A DNA stretch of 64,000 bases from Aristolochia californica (lineage: Eukaryota > Streptophyta > Magnoliopsida > Piperales > Aristolochiaceae): positions 10,745,758 to 10,809,757 of the forward strand of contig JARWKL010000009.1 of NCBI GenBank assembly GCA_029961685.1, written 5' to 3'. The position numbers and the translations under genes are program-made. The notes beneath the pieces are model-generated. The model saw nothing but the letters and a program-made list of their open reading frames with translations. It had not been told where the DNA came from and ran no database searches. This document shows, one piece after another, positions 1 to 11,360 of the stretch (position 1 is the first letter of the stretch; each line of letters begins with the position of its first letter).

Positions 1-1
1 T

Positions 2-1258
2 ACTATCTTAGCCAGTGCGGCCTCTCAATCTTGGCCATTGCATCAGATGGATGTGAAGAATGCCTTTCTCCACGGTGATCTGCAGGAAGACGTCTATATA
101 AAGCGTCCCTCGGGTATGTCTACATCCTCTCCTGATCATGTCTACAAGCTACAATGTCCTTTGTATGGGCTTAAACAAGTCCCCCGAGCTTGGTTTGAGA
201 AATTTCGCAGCATACTTATCCTCCACCAGTTTACCCAGAGTCAGTATGATTCATCTCTCTTTAATCATAAGTCTATTGCGGGCAAGGTCATTCTCTTGGT
301 TTATGTGGATGACATCATCATTACTAGCACTGATTCTGGACTGATTACCAAGCTTCAAAAGGTGTTGCATGCCACTTTTCATATGAAGGATCTTGGACGC
401 CTCACTTACTTCTTAGGGCTGGAGGTCCATCACACACTCAAAGGTATTTTCTTAAACCAACATAAGTATATTCAAGATCTTATCACACTCGCTGGGTTGG
501 AGGACACATCTTCGGTGGCTACCCCTATGGAGGTCAATGTCACATATCGGAAAGATGAAGGGACTCTCCTTGATGATCCGACTATCTATCGACGACTAGT
601 CGGGAGTCTCATCTACTTGACTACTACTCACCCGAACATTTCCCATGTTGTTCATAAGGTCAGTCAGTTTATGGCATCTCCTCGACAGCTTCATCTTGCG
701 GCAGTTCAGCGCATCATCTGCTATCTGCGCAGCTCCCCTACTCGTGGTTTATTCTTTCCTACCGGCTCCACGCTACAACTGGTTGCCTACGGTGATGCTG
801 ATTGGGCAGGGTGCCCCGATACCCGTTGCTCTACTACAGGCTGGTGTATGTTTTTAGGCGATGCACTGATTTTTTGGAAATGTAAGAAACAAGATCGAGT
901 GTCCAAGTCATCTACCGAGGCCGAGTATCGTGCTATGTCTACTGCGTGTTCGGAAGTTATTTGGCTCCGTGGTCTTCTTGCTGAGCTCCAGTTTCCTCAG
1001 CCCTCATCTACACCGCTTCATGCAGATAATACAAGTACTATACAGATTGCAGCCAATCCGATTTTTCATGAGTGTACCGAGCATATTGAGGTTGACTGTC
1101 ACTCCATCCGCGACACTTTGGAGCGCCAGGTAATATCTCTTCTATACATTTCTTCGGATCTTCAAGTGGCCGATGTCTTCACCAAAGCATCGTCTCAATC
1201 CCGACATAATTTTTTGGTTGGCAAATTGTTGTTGGTTGACTCACCATCATCAATTTGA
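2..1258 (+). CDS. Ty1/copia reverse transcriptase-RNase H, 3' part of pol (copy 0)
   Basis: C-terminal part of a copia polyprotein; it copies element RNA into cDNA and removes the RNA strand in the virus-like particle. The frame is open from the window edge to the stop at 1256-1258. Visible motifs: the RT start MDVKNAFLHG, the catalytic YVDD (about residue 90 of the part shown), the copia-specific KDLGRLTYFLGLE, and RNase H residues in DADWAGCPD, SSTEAEY and HADNTS. The 5' part lies outside the window. The frame is intact here and nearly identical to 60723-61994, with only scattered substitutions. A purine tract and the 3' LTR follow directly. The match continues far past the element end into the flank, so this copy arose by duplication of the region rather than by a separate insertion. 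Confidence 0.95.
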   Translation, partial: TILASAASQSWPLHQMDVKNAFLHGDLQEDVYIKRPSGMSTSSPDHVYKLQCPLYGLKQVPRAWFEKFRSILILHQFTQSQYDSSLFNHKSIAGKVILLVYVDDIIITSTDSGLITKLQKVLHATFHMKDLGRLTYFLGLEVHHTLKGIFLNQHKYIQDLITLAGLEDTSSVATPMEVNVTYRKDEGTLLDDPTIYRRLVGSLIYLTTTHPNISHVVHKVSQFMASPRQLHLAAVQRIICYLRSSPTRGLFFPTGSTLQLVAYGDADWAGCPDTRCSTTGWCMFLGDALIFWKCKKQDRVSKSSTEAEYRAMSTACSEVIWLRGLLAELQFPQPSSTPLHADNTSTIQIAANPIFHECTEHIEVDCHSIRDTLERQVISLLYISSDLQVADVFTKASSQSRHNFLVGKLLLVDSPSSI

Positions 1259-1265
1259 GGGGGGA
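1257..1265 (+). other. Polypurine tract of copia copy 0
   Basis: The run GAGGGGGGA overlaps the RNase H stop codon and ends immediately before the LTR start TGTTACAATATG. It is the primer site for plus-strand DNA synthesis in LTR elements. The same tract is at 61993-62001. Confidence 0.85.
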
Positions 1266-1582
1266 TGTTACAATATGTTAAAATGTATATTAAATGTAAT
1301 TTATGTTCATAATTGTTGTATAATTTGAAATATGTGCATAGGGTTATTTCATTAGGCATAATGGGACGGGGGGGGAAGGGTGGGGGTGTCGTCTTGGGCC
1401 CATGGGCCAATTTGTAACAAGAAAACCTAAAGGTTAAATACCTAATGAAAGGGGGAAAATCCCCAATGGAAACATTTTTGATTAATCTTTTGTCTGCTTC
1501 GTTTCGTCGTGAAACCAGAGAGCTACGCTCTCTCTTGTGGGTGTTTGGACTGTTCCGTCAGTCCCTTGATTTTGATTTGTCA
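1266..1582 (+). mobile_element. 3' LTR of copia copy 0
   Basis: Begins TGTTACAATATG and ends GATTTTGATTTGTCA, the same termini as the LTRs at 56836-57136 and 62002-62305. It carries a G-rich tract near 1370-1385 and a short GAGAGCTACGCTCTCTC hairpin near 1520. The next five bases, CACCG (1583-1587), match the target duplication seen around the complete copy at 56.8-62.3 kb. Confidence 0.93.
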
Positions 1583-1835
1583 CACCGAGCCTGCAACAAA
1601 CTTGAGTCATAATGACAGGGAGGTTCCAGGAATAGATGCGATGTCCACAATATGAAGGCCTGATAGTAGTTACTTTACTTTCAATTGGTTTAATTCAAAG
1701 ACTGAATTTGCTTCAACCGTGATTCATGTTTGGAGTGTTTGTTGGAGTCAGTTGGTAGAAGAGTTTGTAATGAAAGGGACGGAGAGACAACAGTAAGGAT
1801 TCCCTGCAAGAACAACAATGAATAATTCATATTCA

Positions 1836-1890
<55 letters not shown>

Positions 1891-2034
1891 TTTTTCCTAA
1901 ATGCTTTTGTCAGTGTGGTGCTTGCAATCAATTGAAAGAGGGGTACTAAATTTTTATATAAAAGGAACATTTCATGCTTAACCTTGTAGATAATTATTCT
2001 GTTTGAAATTTTACTTAGATGCAATAAACGATGT
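1583..2034. repeat. Dispersed repeat X, segment with (GA)n
   Basis: Non-coding repeat recurring in the window at 4246-4690, 14046-14400 and 62306-62749, each time with a (GA)n run in the same place (here 1841-1888). It is the target into which the copia element inserted: CACCG is followed by AGCCTGCAACAAACTTGAG, a continuation also present uninterrupted near 33887-33910. No coding frame is convincing; the short frames across the GA run are low-complexity artefacts. Confidence 0.8.
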
Positions 2035-2684
2035 TGTCATAGTGGTTCCGTCCACTCTTGTTAGATTTTGTGGTCTGAGTTAGGTACTTGGCTTTCCGCA
2101 CATTAAACGGCTAGTCTTTTCGGGTTGTATTGGCTAGGTATCTGACTCAGAACTCCGAAGTTAAGCGAACTTGGGCAAGACTAATTCTAGGATGGGTGAC
2201 CTCCTGGGAAGCACTCTTGCCTAAGACTTTGACATGGTATCAGAGCTAGGCACGCCACGGCCCGCGTTCGTATCCCATGAGAAGTGGCTCCAGAATGGGT
2301 GGGGGTGGGTGTCAGAGTGGTTCCGTCCGGTATCTGACTCAGAACTCCGAAGTTAAGCGAACTTGGGCAAGACTAATTCTAGGATGGGTGACCTCCTGGG
2401 AAGCACTCTTGCCTAAGACTTTGACATGGTATCAGAGCTAGGCACGCCACGGCCTGCGTTCGTATCCCATGAGAAGTGGCTCCAGAATGGGTGGGGGTGG
2501 GTGTCAGAGTGGTTCCGTCCACTCTTGTTAGAGTTTGTAGTCTGAGTTAGGTACTTCGCTTTCTACACCTTAAACGGCTAATCTTTTCGGGTTGTATTGG
2601 CTAGGTATCTGACTCAGAACTTCAAAGTTAAGCGAGATTGGGCAAGAGTAATTCTAGGAAGTACTCTTGCCTAAGACATTGACA
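2035..2684 (+). mobile_element. Cassandra-type TRIM with three LTRs and 5S rRNA-derived sequence
   Basis: LTRs at 2035-2234, 2310-2426 and 2502-2684 start TGTCA(T/G)AGTGGTTCCG and end TTGACA. Each of the first two is followed by the PBS TGGTATCAGAGC (2235, 2427) and a short G-rich internal stretch ending in GGGTGGGGGTGGG. Each LTR contains a piece matching the 3' half of plant 5S rRNA (AACTCCGAAGTTAAGCG, then GGATGGGTGACCTCCTGGG). This is the Cassandra layout: a short non-autonomous retrotransposon whose LTRs carry a 5S-like internal polymerase III promoter. The middle LTR lacks about 83 bp of its 5' part. The third lacks about 16 bp covering the 5S box C. LTR-int-LTR-int-LTR suggests unequal recombination between LTRs. 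No clear target duplication is visible. Confidence 0.9.
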
Positions 2685-3590
2685 GTTACAACAATCTTGT
2701 GTGCAAGTGTATATTTTTTCGCTTGTGCTCGATGACTACATACTGCTTCCACTTGGAATTATGAATTTGGTGGTACGACAACATGCTAAAAAATGAGAAA
2801 CATAGTCCATGGTACAAGATATATCTGCCATGAGCTGTGAAAGGTTATAAGAAAAAAAAAAGAAAAACTCACTCAATTCATATAAATCAACCTTTCTCTC
2901 ATATTATTGAATAAGCATTCACATTTAAATCTCATCACATAGTACATCCCATTTTATGATACACTATTCATCCATTTACATAAGATATCTCATACATCAA
3001 TTACATATTTTGGCATGCACAACCCCTTGCTACCAACACGATCTTCAATAGTATTACTGGGTTGCTTGGAACCACCGGATAGTGACATAATGAGAAGCTA
3101 AGGCCATGCGTTAGATCACTAACAAATTGAAACTTCATCTTGCTATGCTTTGATCTGACAAATTATTACCGGAACAAACTAGAGTGATGTCCAATAACAT
3201 ATCAAAAAGAAGAAAAACATAAAATTTAATGCACATACTTATCCACCATAGGCTAATAAACAAATTATTCTTTTCTATACATTGTTCAAATATTCAAATT
3301 TCAATCTCAGTCTTATAATTTGATATACATATTTACTGATACATTGCATTTACCTTCTTTTATTGTCTTCTATGAATTACACATTTCAACTTGTTTCAAA
3401 CATGGTTACTGTTTGGGTGATTGGAGAATGATACCACATGCAGGATTGCTTGGAACCACACATTGCTAAAAAAAATTGAACTTGTAAATACCAAATGTGA
3501 TTAAAAATTGGTAAACCGTGAGTTGCGATGGCCACGAAAATGTGAATTTGCATTAGTCGCATTCAGGATAAAGAGAATTTTTTGCGAAGG
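2685..3590. repeat. Repeat X, AT-rich downstream segment
   Basis: Continuation of repeat X interrupted by Cassandra. It resembles 4690-5530 and 14400-14975 and is nearly identical to 63443-64000 as far as that reaches. No credible gene, RNA or promoter is visible. Confidence 0.7.
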
Positions 3591-4502
3591 GCATTGAGAT
3601 GGCCTAGAGCATTATCTATATCATTTTTAGGAAGTTTTAATTTAACTTACTCAACAATTCAATTAGGTTGAATGGTACCAAGACGGTGGTTTGGTGGACA
3701 AGAAGAGAAGAATTCCTTTGGTGAGTATTAGGAGGAATTTTTGAAGGTTTCTAATACTATTCACTTAAATTGCATTTCTCATTGTATCGAAGTTGGCATT
3801 TGGACGGAAATGACTAAATGAGAAATGGAATTTGTTTGCTCACACAACTTTAGATTGGACATTTTGATGGTTTCAAATTCTGGTCACATAAATTGTATCT
3901 TCGCACTGTATGGAAGTTGGAATTTAGATGAAAAGGATTGAATGAGAAATGGAATCTGTAGCGCAATATCCATAAAGAGCAAGAGGTGAAAAAAAGAAGA
4001 CAAAAAACTCAAACAATACAAGTGTGAATAATAAACCATTCTTGTGCTCCTAAAACATCATTCTAATATTCAAATTTCAATAAGTACTTCATCACACAAT
4101 ATAATAAAAGTTGTTATGATACATTAACCATCCTTTTAGAACATCTAAGAATTACACTTCCACATTCAACCATCACAACACACATTTTTGAATGCTCAAA
4201 TCAATGGTGTTAGATAAAAGAATTTGTAATGGGTTTAGTTGGAACACCGAATCTACAACAAACTTGAGTAATAATGATAGGGCGGTTCCAAGAATAGATG
4301 TGATGTCCACAATATGAAGGCCTAACAATAGTTACTTTTCTTTCAACTGGTTTAATTCAAAGACTGAGTTTGCTTTAACCATGATTCATTTTGGAGTGTT
4401 TGTTGGAGTCAATTGGTAAAAGGGTTTGTAATGAATGGTAGGGAGAGAGAGAGACAACAATAAGGATTCCCTGCTAGAACAACAATGAATAATTCATATT
4501 CA

Positions 4503-4533
<31 letters not shown>

Positions 4534-5540
4534 ATTGTTTCCTAAATGCTTTTATCAGTGTGCTTGCAATCAATTGAAAGAAGGGTATTAAATTTTTATT
4601 TAAAAAGAACATTTCATGCTTAACCTTTTAGATAATTAATCTGTTTGAAATTTTGCTTAGATGCAATAAACGCTGCTTCAACAATCCTGTGTGCAAGTGT
4701 ATATTTTTTCGCTTGTGCTCGACGACTACAAACTGCTTCCACTTGGAATTAAGAATTTGGTGGTTTGACAACATGCTAAAAAAAAATGAGAAACAAAGTC
4801 CATGGAGCAAGATTTATCTGCCATGAGTTGTGAAAGGTTAAAACAAAAAAGAAAGAAAAACTCATTCAATTTGTATAAATCAACCTTTCTCTCTTAATAT
4901 TGAATAAGCATTTACATTTAAATCTCATCACATAGTACATCCCATTTTATGATACACTATTTATCCATTTACATAAGATATCTCGTCTATCAGTTACATA
5001 CTTTGGCATGCACAACCCCCTGCTACCAACACGATCTTCGATAGTATTACTGAGTAGTCGGGAACCACCGGATAGTGATATAACAAGAAGCTAAGGCCAT
5101 ACTTTAGATCACTAACAAATTGAAACTTCATCTTGCTTTGCTTTGATTTGACAAATTGTTACCGGGTGATGTCCAATAACACATCAAAAAGAAAAAAAAC
5201 ATAAAATGTAATGCACAAACTTTATCCACCATAGGCTCAAAAAGCGAATAAACAAACTATTCTTTTCTATACATTGTTCAAATATTCTAATTTCAATCTC
5301 GTCTTATAATTTGATATACATATTTACTGATAATTTGCATTTACCTTCTTTTACTGCCTTCTATGAATTACACATTTCAATTTGTTAATTCCACATGCAG
5401 GATTGCTTGGAACCACACATTGCTAAAAAAAATTGAACTTGTAAACACAAAATGTGATTAAAAACTAGTAAACCGTGAGTTGCGATGGCCACGAAAATGC
5501 AAATTTGCATTTGTCACATTCGGGATAAAGAGAAGAAAAC
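3583..5540. repeat. Second tandem copy of repeat X
   Basis: Starts at GAAGGGCATTGAGATGGCC and repeats the X sequence in the same orientation as 1583-3590, with a (GA)n run at 4508-4533. It holds the first half of X (3583-4245), which matches 11361-12115, 26020-26455, 33236-33970 and 56171-56835, and the second half (4246-5540). There is no Cassandra or copia insertion here, so it shows what an uninterrupted copy looks like. I see no gene in it. Confidence 0.75.
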
Positions 5541-5819
5541 TCTTTCAATTGGCAAAACAGGTTCCATTAACTTAGAAACTTGCAAACGGTTTAGCAAAAA
5601 GACAGAGCTCGCGTGAAACGTATTCAAATTAGGGGTGATACCCGTAGTAATAAAATGGAGAATGAGAGGTTGTAATGCAAGAGAGCTAGAGAGGAAGATA
5701 AAGAAAAACTAATGCTCACAGCGGGCCTTAAAACTGCCCAGGGGAGGGGAGGGACGGGCTACAACAGGTACAAAAACAAAAGAATAGCCTTGTCTACTCC
5801 CATCTCCTCCCCGCCCAAA

Positions 5820-7615
5820 AGAACAAAAAAAAACACCAGTTTTATTGATATTTGTTTGACTGGCCCGCAAGCGCACCTGCTAAGGCACAGCCGCCCTGAA
5901 GCTTATTACAATTTACAGTCTAGATGTCCCCAATCACTCCTCAACAATTTACACCATGCATACCCCCAATCTGAGACCTAAGTACAAGAACCCCTTACTG
6001 CTTACTCATTCATAAGACCTAGAAATCATTCACCGTAGACCTCCTCTCATTCTCCTTGTCATGTGATATCTTCACGCCAAGAAACAAACCCAATCCAATT
6101 TAGAAGTGCAAAACTGAAAATGGCAAATCACAACTTGAGTATATCATTGTGGAAAATAAAATGATGGAAGAATTCATATATTAAACAATCTCAAAGAAAG
6201 TTAATTCATAAAGTTATTTTAGAAAGAGTTAAACGCATAAGCAGGAATTCAAGTTTGCAGCTAGTGGGTAATCAGATTATTACCTGAGAGAGAACGAACA
6301 CAACCAGAAGGATAATAGAACTGAACAGGAATGGCCATAGAGAGCCGGAATCCTTGTGTGCACCGTGAGACTTACGACCATGACCGCTTCCTGTTTTGCA
6401 AAACATTCAACAGAAGAAGACCAGTTAATGTGATGGCAGAGAGCAGAAACTGCATCGCAGCTAGTATTTCCCTTGATAAGATTTCTATGCGTCATTTTTT
6501 TATACAATTAAAACAGCAATGCAGCTAATTCAGAGCATCAACCACAGCAAGGCAAGGCCACTTTCAACGCATAAGATGGAACATGGAAACAGAGTATAGG
6601 ATCTTTACCACTAATGATGTCGATCGTCGCCATACTGAAGGACTCTCTGTAAGGAGGATGAAGTTGATAGTAGAGATACAGGGGACGTGGAACTGCAAAA
6701 ATAGACAACAAAAAACTGGAATCAGAAACTGTTGTACGCGAGAAAAAACAGAGAGCCACGGAAACAAAATCCAGATGAAACAACAAAACAGACAAAAAAA
6801 GCAGAGAGCCACGGAAACTGTATCTGAATACAGTAATCTGTTTCCCACTCATTTACCGGGCGGAGGAGTTTCCAAGAAAAAGAACAGAAAATGAAATATA
6901 ACAGCTGCAATACAAAATGGAGGGCAGGGATACCGACAAGGAATAACGAGAAGAGAAAGAATTTGCGTTAATGCCACAATGAATCGAAGAGAGAACTAAA
7001 ACCATAAAAAAAATAAACTAAAAAAATAAAATCTCCTAATGAATATGCAATCGCGGAACCATTTTCTGATAAATACAAACAGACAAAGAAAATGAAAAAT
7101 AAAAATAAAATCACAAAGACGTCCAAACATTAACAGAAAAATCAAGATTATCGCAACTGCAATATAAAATGGCACGACGCAGGGATACCGTCGAAGAAGA
7201 AAGAAGAAGAGAAAGAATTTGTGTTACCACTACAATGTATCGAAGAGATAATTAAAACCATAAATATTTCCTAATGAATAATCAAATCCCGGGAAAGAAA
7301 TCAAAGAAGCCGAAGAAGGCAAACAGAGAAACAAGGTTAAGGTTAGAGGGAAAGAACTAACATATTGTTGTTCAATCCGCAGACCACCGTCGTTGCGGAT
7401 GACAGCGAGCTCCGACGAAGAAAGCCCATTGCCACCGTATTTGTCTCCACCGGTCCGACGCGCGCTTGAAGACTTGGAAACTCAGACCACCCCTGCCGTC
7501 TCTTCTTCTACATCGCTTTCGCGTGCCTTGGCGCCAGAAGACACCGCCGGACCGCCGCTGCCTGACGAGGACACGACTTAACAAGAACAGAAAGAGAGGC
7601 GGGAAAGGCGATTTT
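5820..7615 (-). CDS. Small gene: predicted 57-60 residue single-pass membrane protein (multi-exon)
   Basis: Unrecognised gene; function unknown. Coding exons on the minus strand: 6633-6609 (ATG, 25 bp), 6390-6284 (107 bp) and a short last exon. The first two join in phase to 44 codons, MATIDIISG then GSGHGRKSHGAHKDSG, followed by a hydrophobic stretch (LWPFLFSSIILLVVFVLSQ) that reads as one membrane helix with a basic, His/Gly-rich N-side. The donor CAG|GTAATA ends exon 2. The strongest next acceptor (ATTTTCAG) gives 6113-6072, 57 residues in all; an alternative at 6069 gives 60. A non-coding 5' exon spans about 7615-7362 (donor GTTAGT) and a 5'UTR extension lies at 6692-6634 (acceptor TTTTTGCAG). 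AATAAA near 5838 on the minus strand fits a 3' end near 5820. Splice sites are inferred by eye. Confidence 0.55.
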
Positions 7616-7640
7616 GAGGGAAGATGTGATGTGAGACAGG

Positions 7641-7648
7641 TTTATATA
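7641..7648 (-). promoter_or_regulatory. TATA box for the small minus-strand gene
   Basis: TATATAAA on the minus strand, about 30 bp upstream of the presumed transcription start near 7615. The downstream region is GC-rich leader, consistent with a plant core promoter. The duplicate gene copy at 15-16.5 kb is cut before this point. Confidence 0.5.
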
Positions 7649-7649
7649 C

Positions 7650-8374
7650 TAATTCCTACTTGGGTGGACCATGAAATGTGGCCCTCACTAGTCTGATTAT
7701 GGCCCGTGGACTCTGGATCTTCCGTCAGTAGGAAGAAATTAAATTGATAAGAGAAAATTATTTTAAATTTTCCAAGTAGAAAATGTGAATTCGATTTTAT
7801 CAAAAGAATTTAACATTTGAGACTGCTTACAAAATAATTAAAAAACTAATCCCAACTTTTAACATTAATCCTACTAACTTACAACAAATATGAAAATAAA
7901 TTATTGAAAAAATATAGGAGTAATTAATTTTTTTTATTTAATATTTTCATGGTTAATAACGAAAAAACAGCATTTTTATTCTTTAATGTCATTTTTCCTT
8001 AGATGCAACTTATATCAATTGATTGTGGTAATATTTACATTTTCCAAGAACGGACCTCAAATAAGAAGAAAAATTAAGAACCATCACCAAGAAAAAATAA
8101 ATAAATAGCCGTTAAACAAGTATAAAACACACAAATAAAAAGAGAAGAAGACTTGGAGGAAAAGAGAAAATTGGCTCTCAAAAGTTGAACTTTGGAAAAC
8201 AGTGTAAACGAACTTTCGTATAAACAAAACAAAAAATGAATAACTAAACTATAACAGAAAACCCAATTTGCTACAAAGATGAATCATCATCAATCAATGG
8301 ATTTCATTAGGAGAGGAAGGAGTTCAACCATCCACACCCCTCCCCCACCCCCCACCCCCCCCCCCCCCCCCCCT
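7650..8374. other. AT-rich spacer ending in a poly-C tract
   Basis: No gene or recognisable element is visible over most of this stretch. It ends with C-rich sequence including an uninterrupted C19 run (8355-8373), one of four long C/G homopolymers in the window. Confidence 0.5.
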
Positions 8375-8990
8375 CGCCGCCACGCGTGAAGACGATTTCA
8401 CACGTGCGAGATCATAAGCAAGTGAAAAAAAAATTCATAAACTCCGGTTGTCCCTTTGTTGTTGCTCTTGAAGAAATTGAAAAGTCATTTTAGTAGAAAT
8501 ACATTTCTAGGGACTATTAGTGGTTTTTTGAAAAAATATTAAAAATACATTTTTAATAGAAATACATTTCTAGGACTACTAGTGCCTCATATTTTTTGGA
8601 AGTATTTTTCTGATTGAAAATTATTATTAAAAAATCATATAATTTTCTAAGTTAGATTTTCTTGCCAAGATGGGCTAGAAAACCGTATAGAAATTTTTTG
8701 AATAAGTATTTGATAATTGATATTGTAATAATTTTAGCACGAGGTAATTTTCATAGCAATTTTGTGTTTGGCATTTTATTTGATTAAAATTTTATCAATA
8801 AGTATAGTAATATATTAGATTAATTATTAATTTTTATTTATTTTCCTTGAAGAGGCAATAAGAGGTCCATTTAACTTTCCTAAGAAAATTTTAAAATATT
8901 TCTTATAATTTTCTAGTAAGTCACTAATAGTCAACCAGGCTCGAACATAGGCAGGTTCAGGCTCGACTCAGGTCGATGCCACCCCTGCTT
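8375..8990. repeat. Dispersed repeat with a hAT-like terminus
   Basis: 8375-8935 matches 12700-13255 and its right part matches 30691-30850. It ends in CTCGAC/CTCAGG-rich sequence and GATGCCACCCCTG, the reverse complement of CAGGGGTGGCATC, a terminus typical of hAT-family elements. The other end and a target duplication are not identified, so the family call is tentative. Confidence 0.4.
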
Positions 8991-11360
8991 CCCACCAGTG
9001 ACATGTCTAGATAAGGAAGTCGGAGTAGCTTCTCTTGAATTGTTGTTCCATTCGACCTCGAAACGGTTAGGTAGTAGTTTCTGGACAAGGTTTGTCTGGA
9101 AGGTTTTGACATAGTTGAAGACGTAATCCCATCTCCCACAAGTTCAACCCAACAAATTGGTCTTTGAATTCATACATAATTTCGTCCAACCGATTCACCG
9201 TCGGGAGTGCCTCTATCGGAATAGTAGTGCAAATGCTCTCTCTGGGTAACTTTGCATCCTTATCCGCTGAATGCACAATTCTATATCTTGTCCTCCCTTC
9301 CAATTTACAATTTTGGTGTTAGAAACGAGGCGAAGAGAAACAACAAATTATAAACTAGGTCAATAGATGGAAGAAATTAGGATACCATCAATTGTAGTAA
9401 GCCAAAATTGGGTAGATGGTGGCGATTGTGGTGAGAGCGTTCTAGAAATCCATAGAGTCAACAAAATTGATAATATCCCATGGGATCTTGAAGCCCATGA
9501 AAACCTTCCACCTAGTTTTATTTTTAATTTTTAAGTTACTTATCTTATTTTGTTAATTGAAAAATCTAAATAAAACTATCTTAATAAGGTCAAATCTATC
9601 ACAGTATTTTATTAATAAACTCATCATCCACTTTACATTATATTTTCCATTATGTACACTAACACAAGAGAGAGTACTTTACGTTGCACTTTCCATTGAG
9701 CACCCTAAGGCCTTATTAGTACACTCTGAAGTGAAAGTGAAAATGAAAGTATTTTCATTAGTGAAAATAGCCCAAAACCTGTTAGTGTGTACCGTAATTG
9801 GTGAGTGACACTCATTCTTGAGAAAAAAAACGAGGGAAAGTGAAATCACTCCTCCCTGAGGTTAGTGAATTCACTTTCACTCGCACGCTCACTCGCTCTC
9901 TCACTCTTGTTATGCTCATTTTGCCCTCTCACTTTCGCATTTGGATATAATAAAATTAAATATTTTTTTAAGTATTTTATTTTATACATTTAATTAAATT
10001 CAAAAAATTAATTTAATTAATTAATTCTTAATTTAAACAAGTTGAAATTTATCTTACACTATTAAAAAAATATTTAAAATAATTATATTATAAAAAATAA
10101 ATCTAACTAAGTAATTTTAACTATTTTTATTTATATAAATTCATGATTTTAATATTATATTTGATTTCTAATTTAAGAGTGAGAATTTGGATTTTACACA
10201 AGTAACAATTTGATTAAGAATTTGGATATTATAAAAGAAAGTATTTGTTTGATCATATTTTTATATATTTAATTAAAAAATTAATTATTAATTTTTTAAT
10301 TAATTTTAGATAATTTTTATTTTTTAAAATTATTTATTTATTTAAAACAAGTTAATTTTTTATTAATTTAAAACTTCTTAAAATTTATTTTATTTTAGCC
10401 AAATATAGCTATCTAAATTAAAATTTAAATCTATTAGATAAATTTATAAAATAAAATAAACTTTTTTATTTATATAAAATTCTTATTTTGAAAATTATAT
10501 TTAATGACTATTTTAAGAGTGAGAATTTAGATTTTTTAAAGTAACTAATTGATTAACATTTGGATAATATAAAAGGATGGATTTGTTTAATCATTTTATA
10601 AATATTTAATTAAATAAATTGTCGTAATTTTTTAATTATTTAATAATTTAAAATTAATTAGATAAGTTTGAGTTTATTTAAATAAAAAATTAATAAAATT
10701 AATTTTTTAAAATTATTTTTGAATAATAAAATACCATCTTTTTATTTACCTAAATTTATAAATTTTAATATTATATTTAATTAATATTTTAGGAGTGAGA
10801 ATTTAGATATTAAAAAGTAACAATTTGATTAGGCATTTTGATATCATAAAAGTAAAGTTTTTTAAGTTATTTATTTATATATAATTAATTAATTAAATAA
10901 ATAAACTTTAATTTTTATTATTATTGATGAATTAAGAAGAGTTAAAATCTATCCTAACTTATTAATAGAAAATTTAGATAATCAATATCCTATAAAATTT
11001 AAATCTATTGGAGTATTTTTTTAATAAATTTCTTATGTAATTTCCACTAAACTTTCCATTGTGCATACTAACATAAAAAAATAATTCACTTTCACTTTCA
11101 CTTTCAAAATGCACTAAACCCCCCTTGAAGTTTGTAGGAATGATTTCTATGGTAAATATTCGCACGAAAGTAATCTTTCTTTTAAGATGTGCAAATATCT
11201 GAAAAAGAAAATTCCATATTGCCTTGTGATAAGAAAGGTGTATGAAAGGACCCAAAAATGTAAATAGCTAATATCCATTAGGCTCAAGAAATAAGCACTG
11301 AAAGGGAAGACCTATCCCTTCCCAGAACTAGTGGAGGATATTGCTAGATTTGAATTTCTA
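8991..11360. repeat. Single-arm copy of the large repeat that forms the palindrome at 22-26 kb
   Basis: Same sequence and order as 30890-33235, the right arm at 24084-26035 and 54188-56170, and inverted relative to 21990-23975. The proximal 0.5 kb carries a minus-strand frame (9303-9067) and a plus-strand frame (9367-9534, starting MEEIRIPSIVVSQNWVDGG), both partly preserved in other copies. The rest is very AT-rich. It ends at TTTTTTGGGAAGGGCATTGAG, where repeat X begins. I cannot name the family. Confidence 0.6.
9709..11126. mobile_element. AT-rich DNA-transposon-like insert with GTGAAAGTGAAA subterminal repeats
   Basis: The left end reads GGCCTTATTAGTACACTCTG then repeated GTGAAA units; the right end, read in reverse complement, gives GGGGTTTAGTGCATTTTG then the same units. 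These imperfect inverted ends enclose about 1.4 kb of AT-rich non-coding DNA. Equivalent segments: 31567-32983, 24602-25775, 54709-55930 and, inverted, 22262-23474. It looks like a long MITE or non-autonomous TIR element. The superfamily is undecided because a clean target duplication is not visible. Confidence 0.5.

Noticed and set aside
2150..2225. 5S rRNA gene
   Set aside because: Only the 3' half of 5S rRNA matches, with several changes, and it lies inside LTRs next to a PBS. This is Cassandra, not a functional 5S locus.
7372..7696. Frames on both strands in the leader exon of the small gene
   Set aside because: GC-rich leader sequence; the splice structure and TATA box place it as 5'UTR, and the frames are not kept in the 16.4 kb copy.
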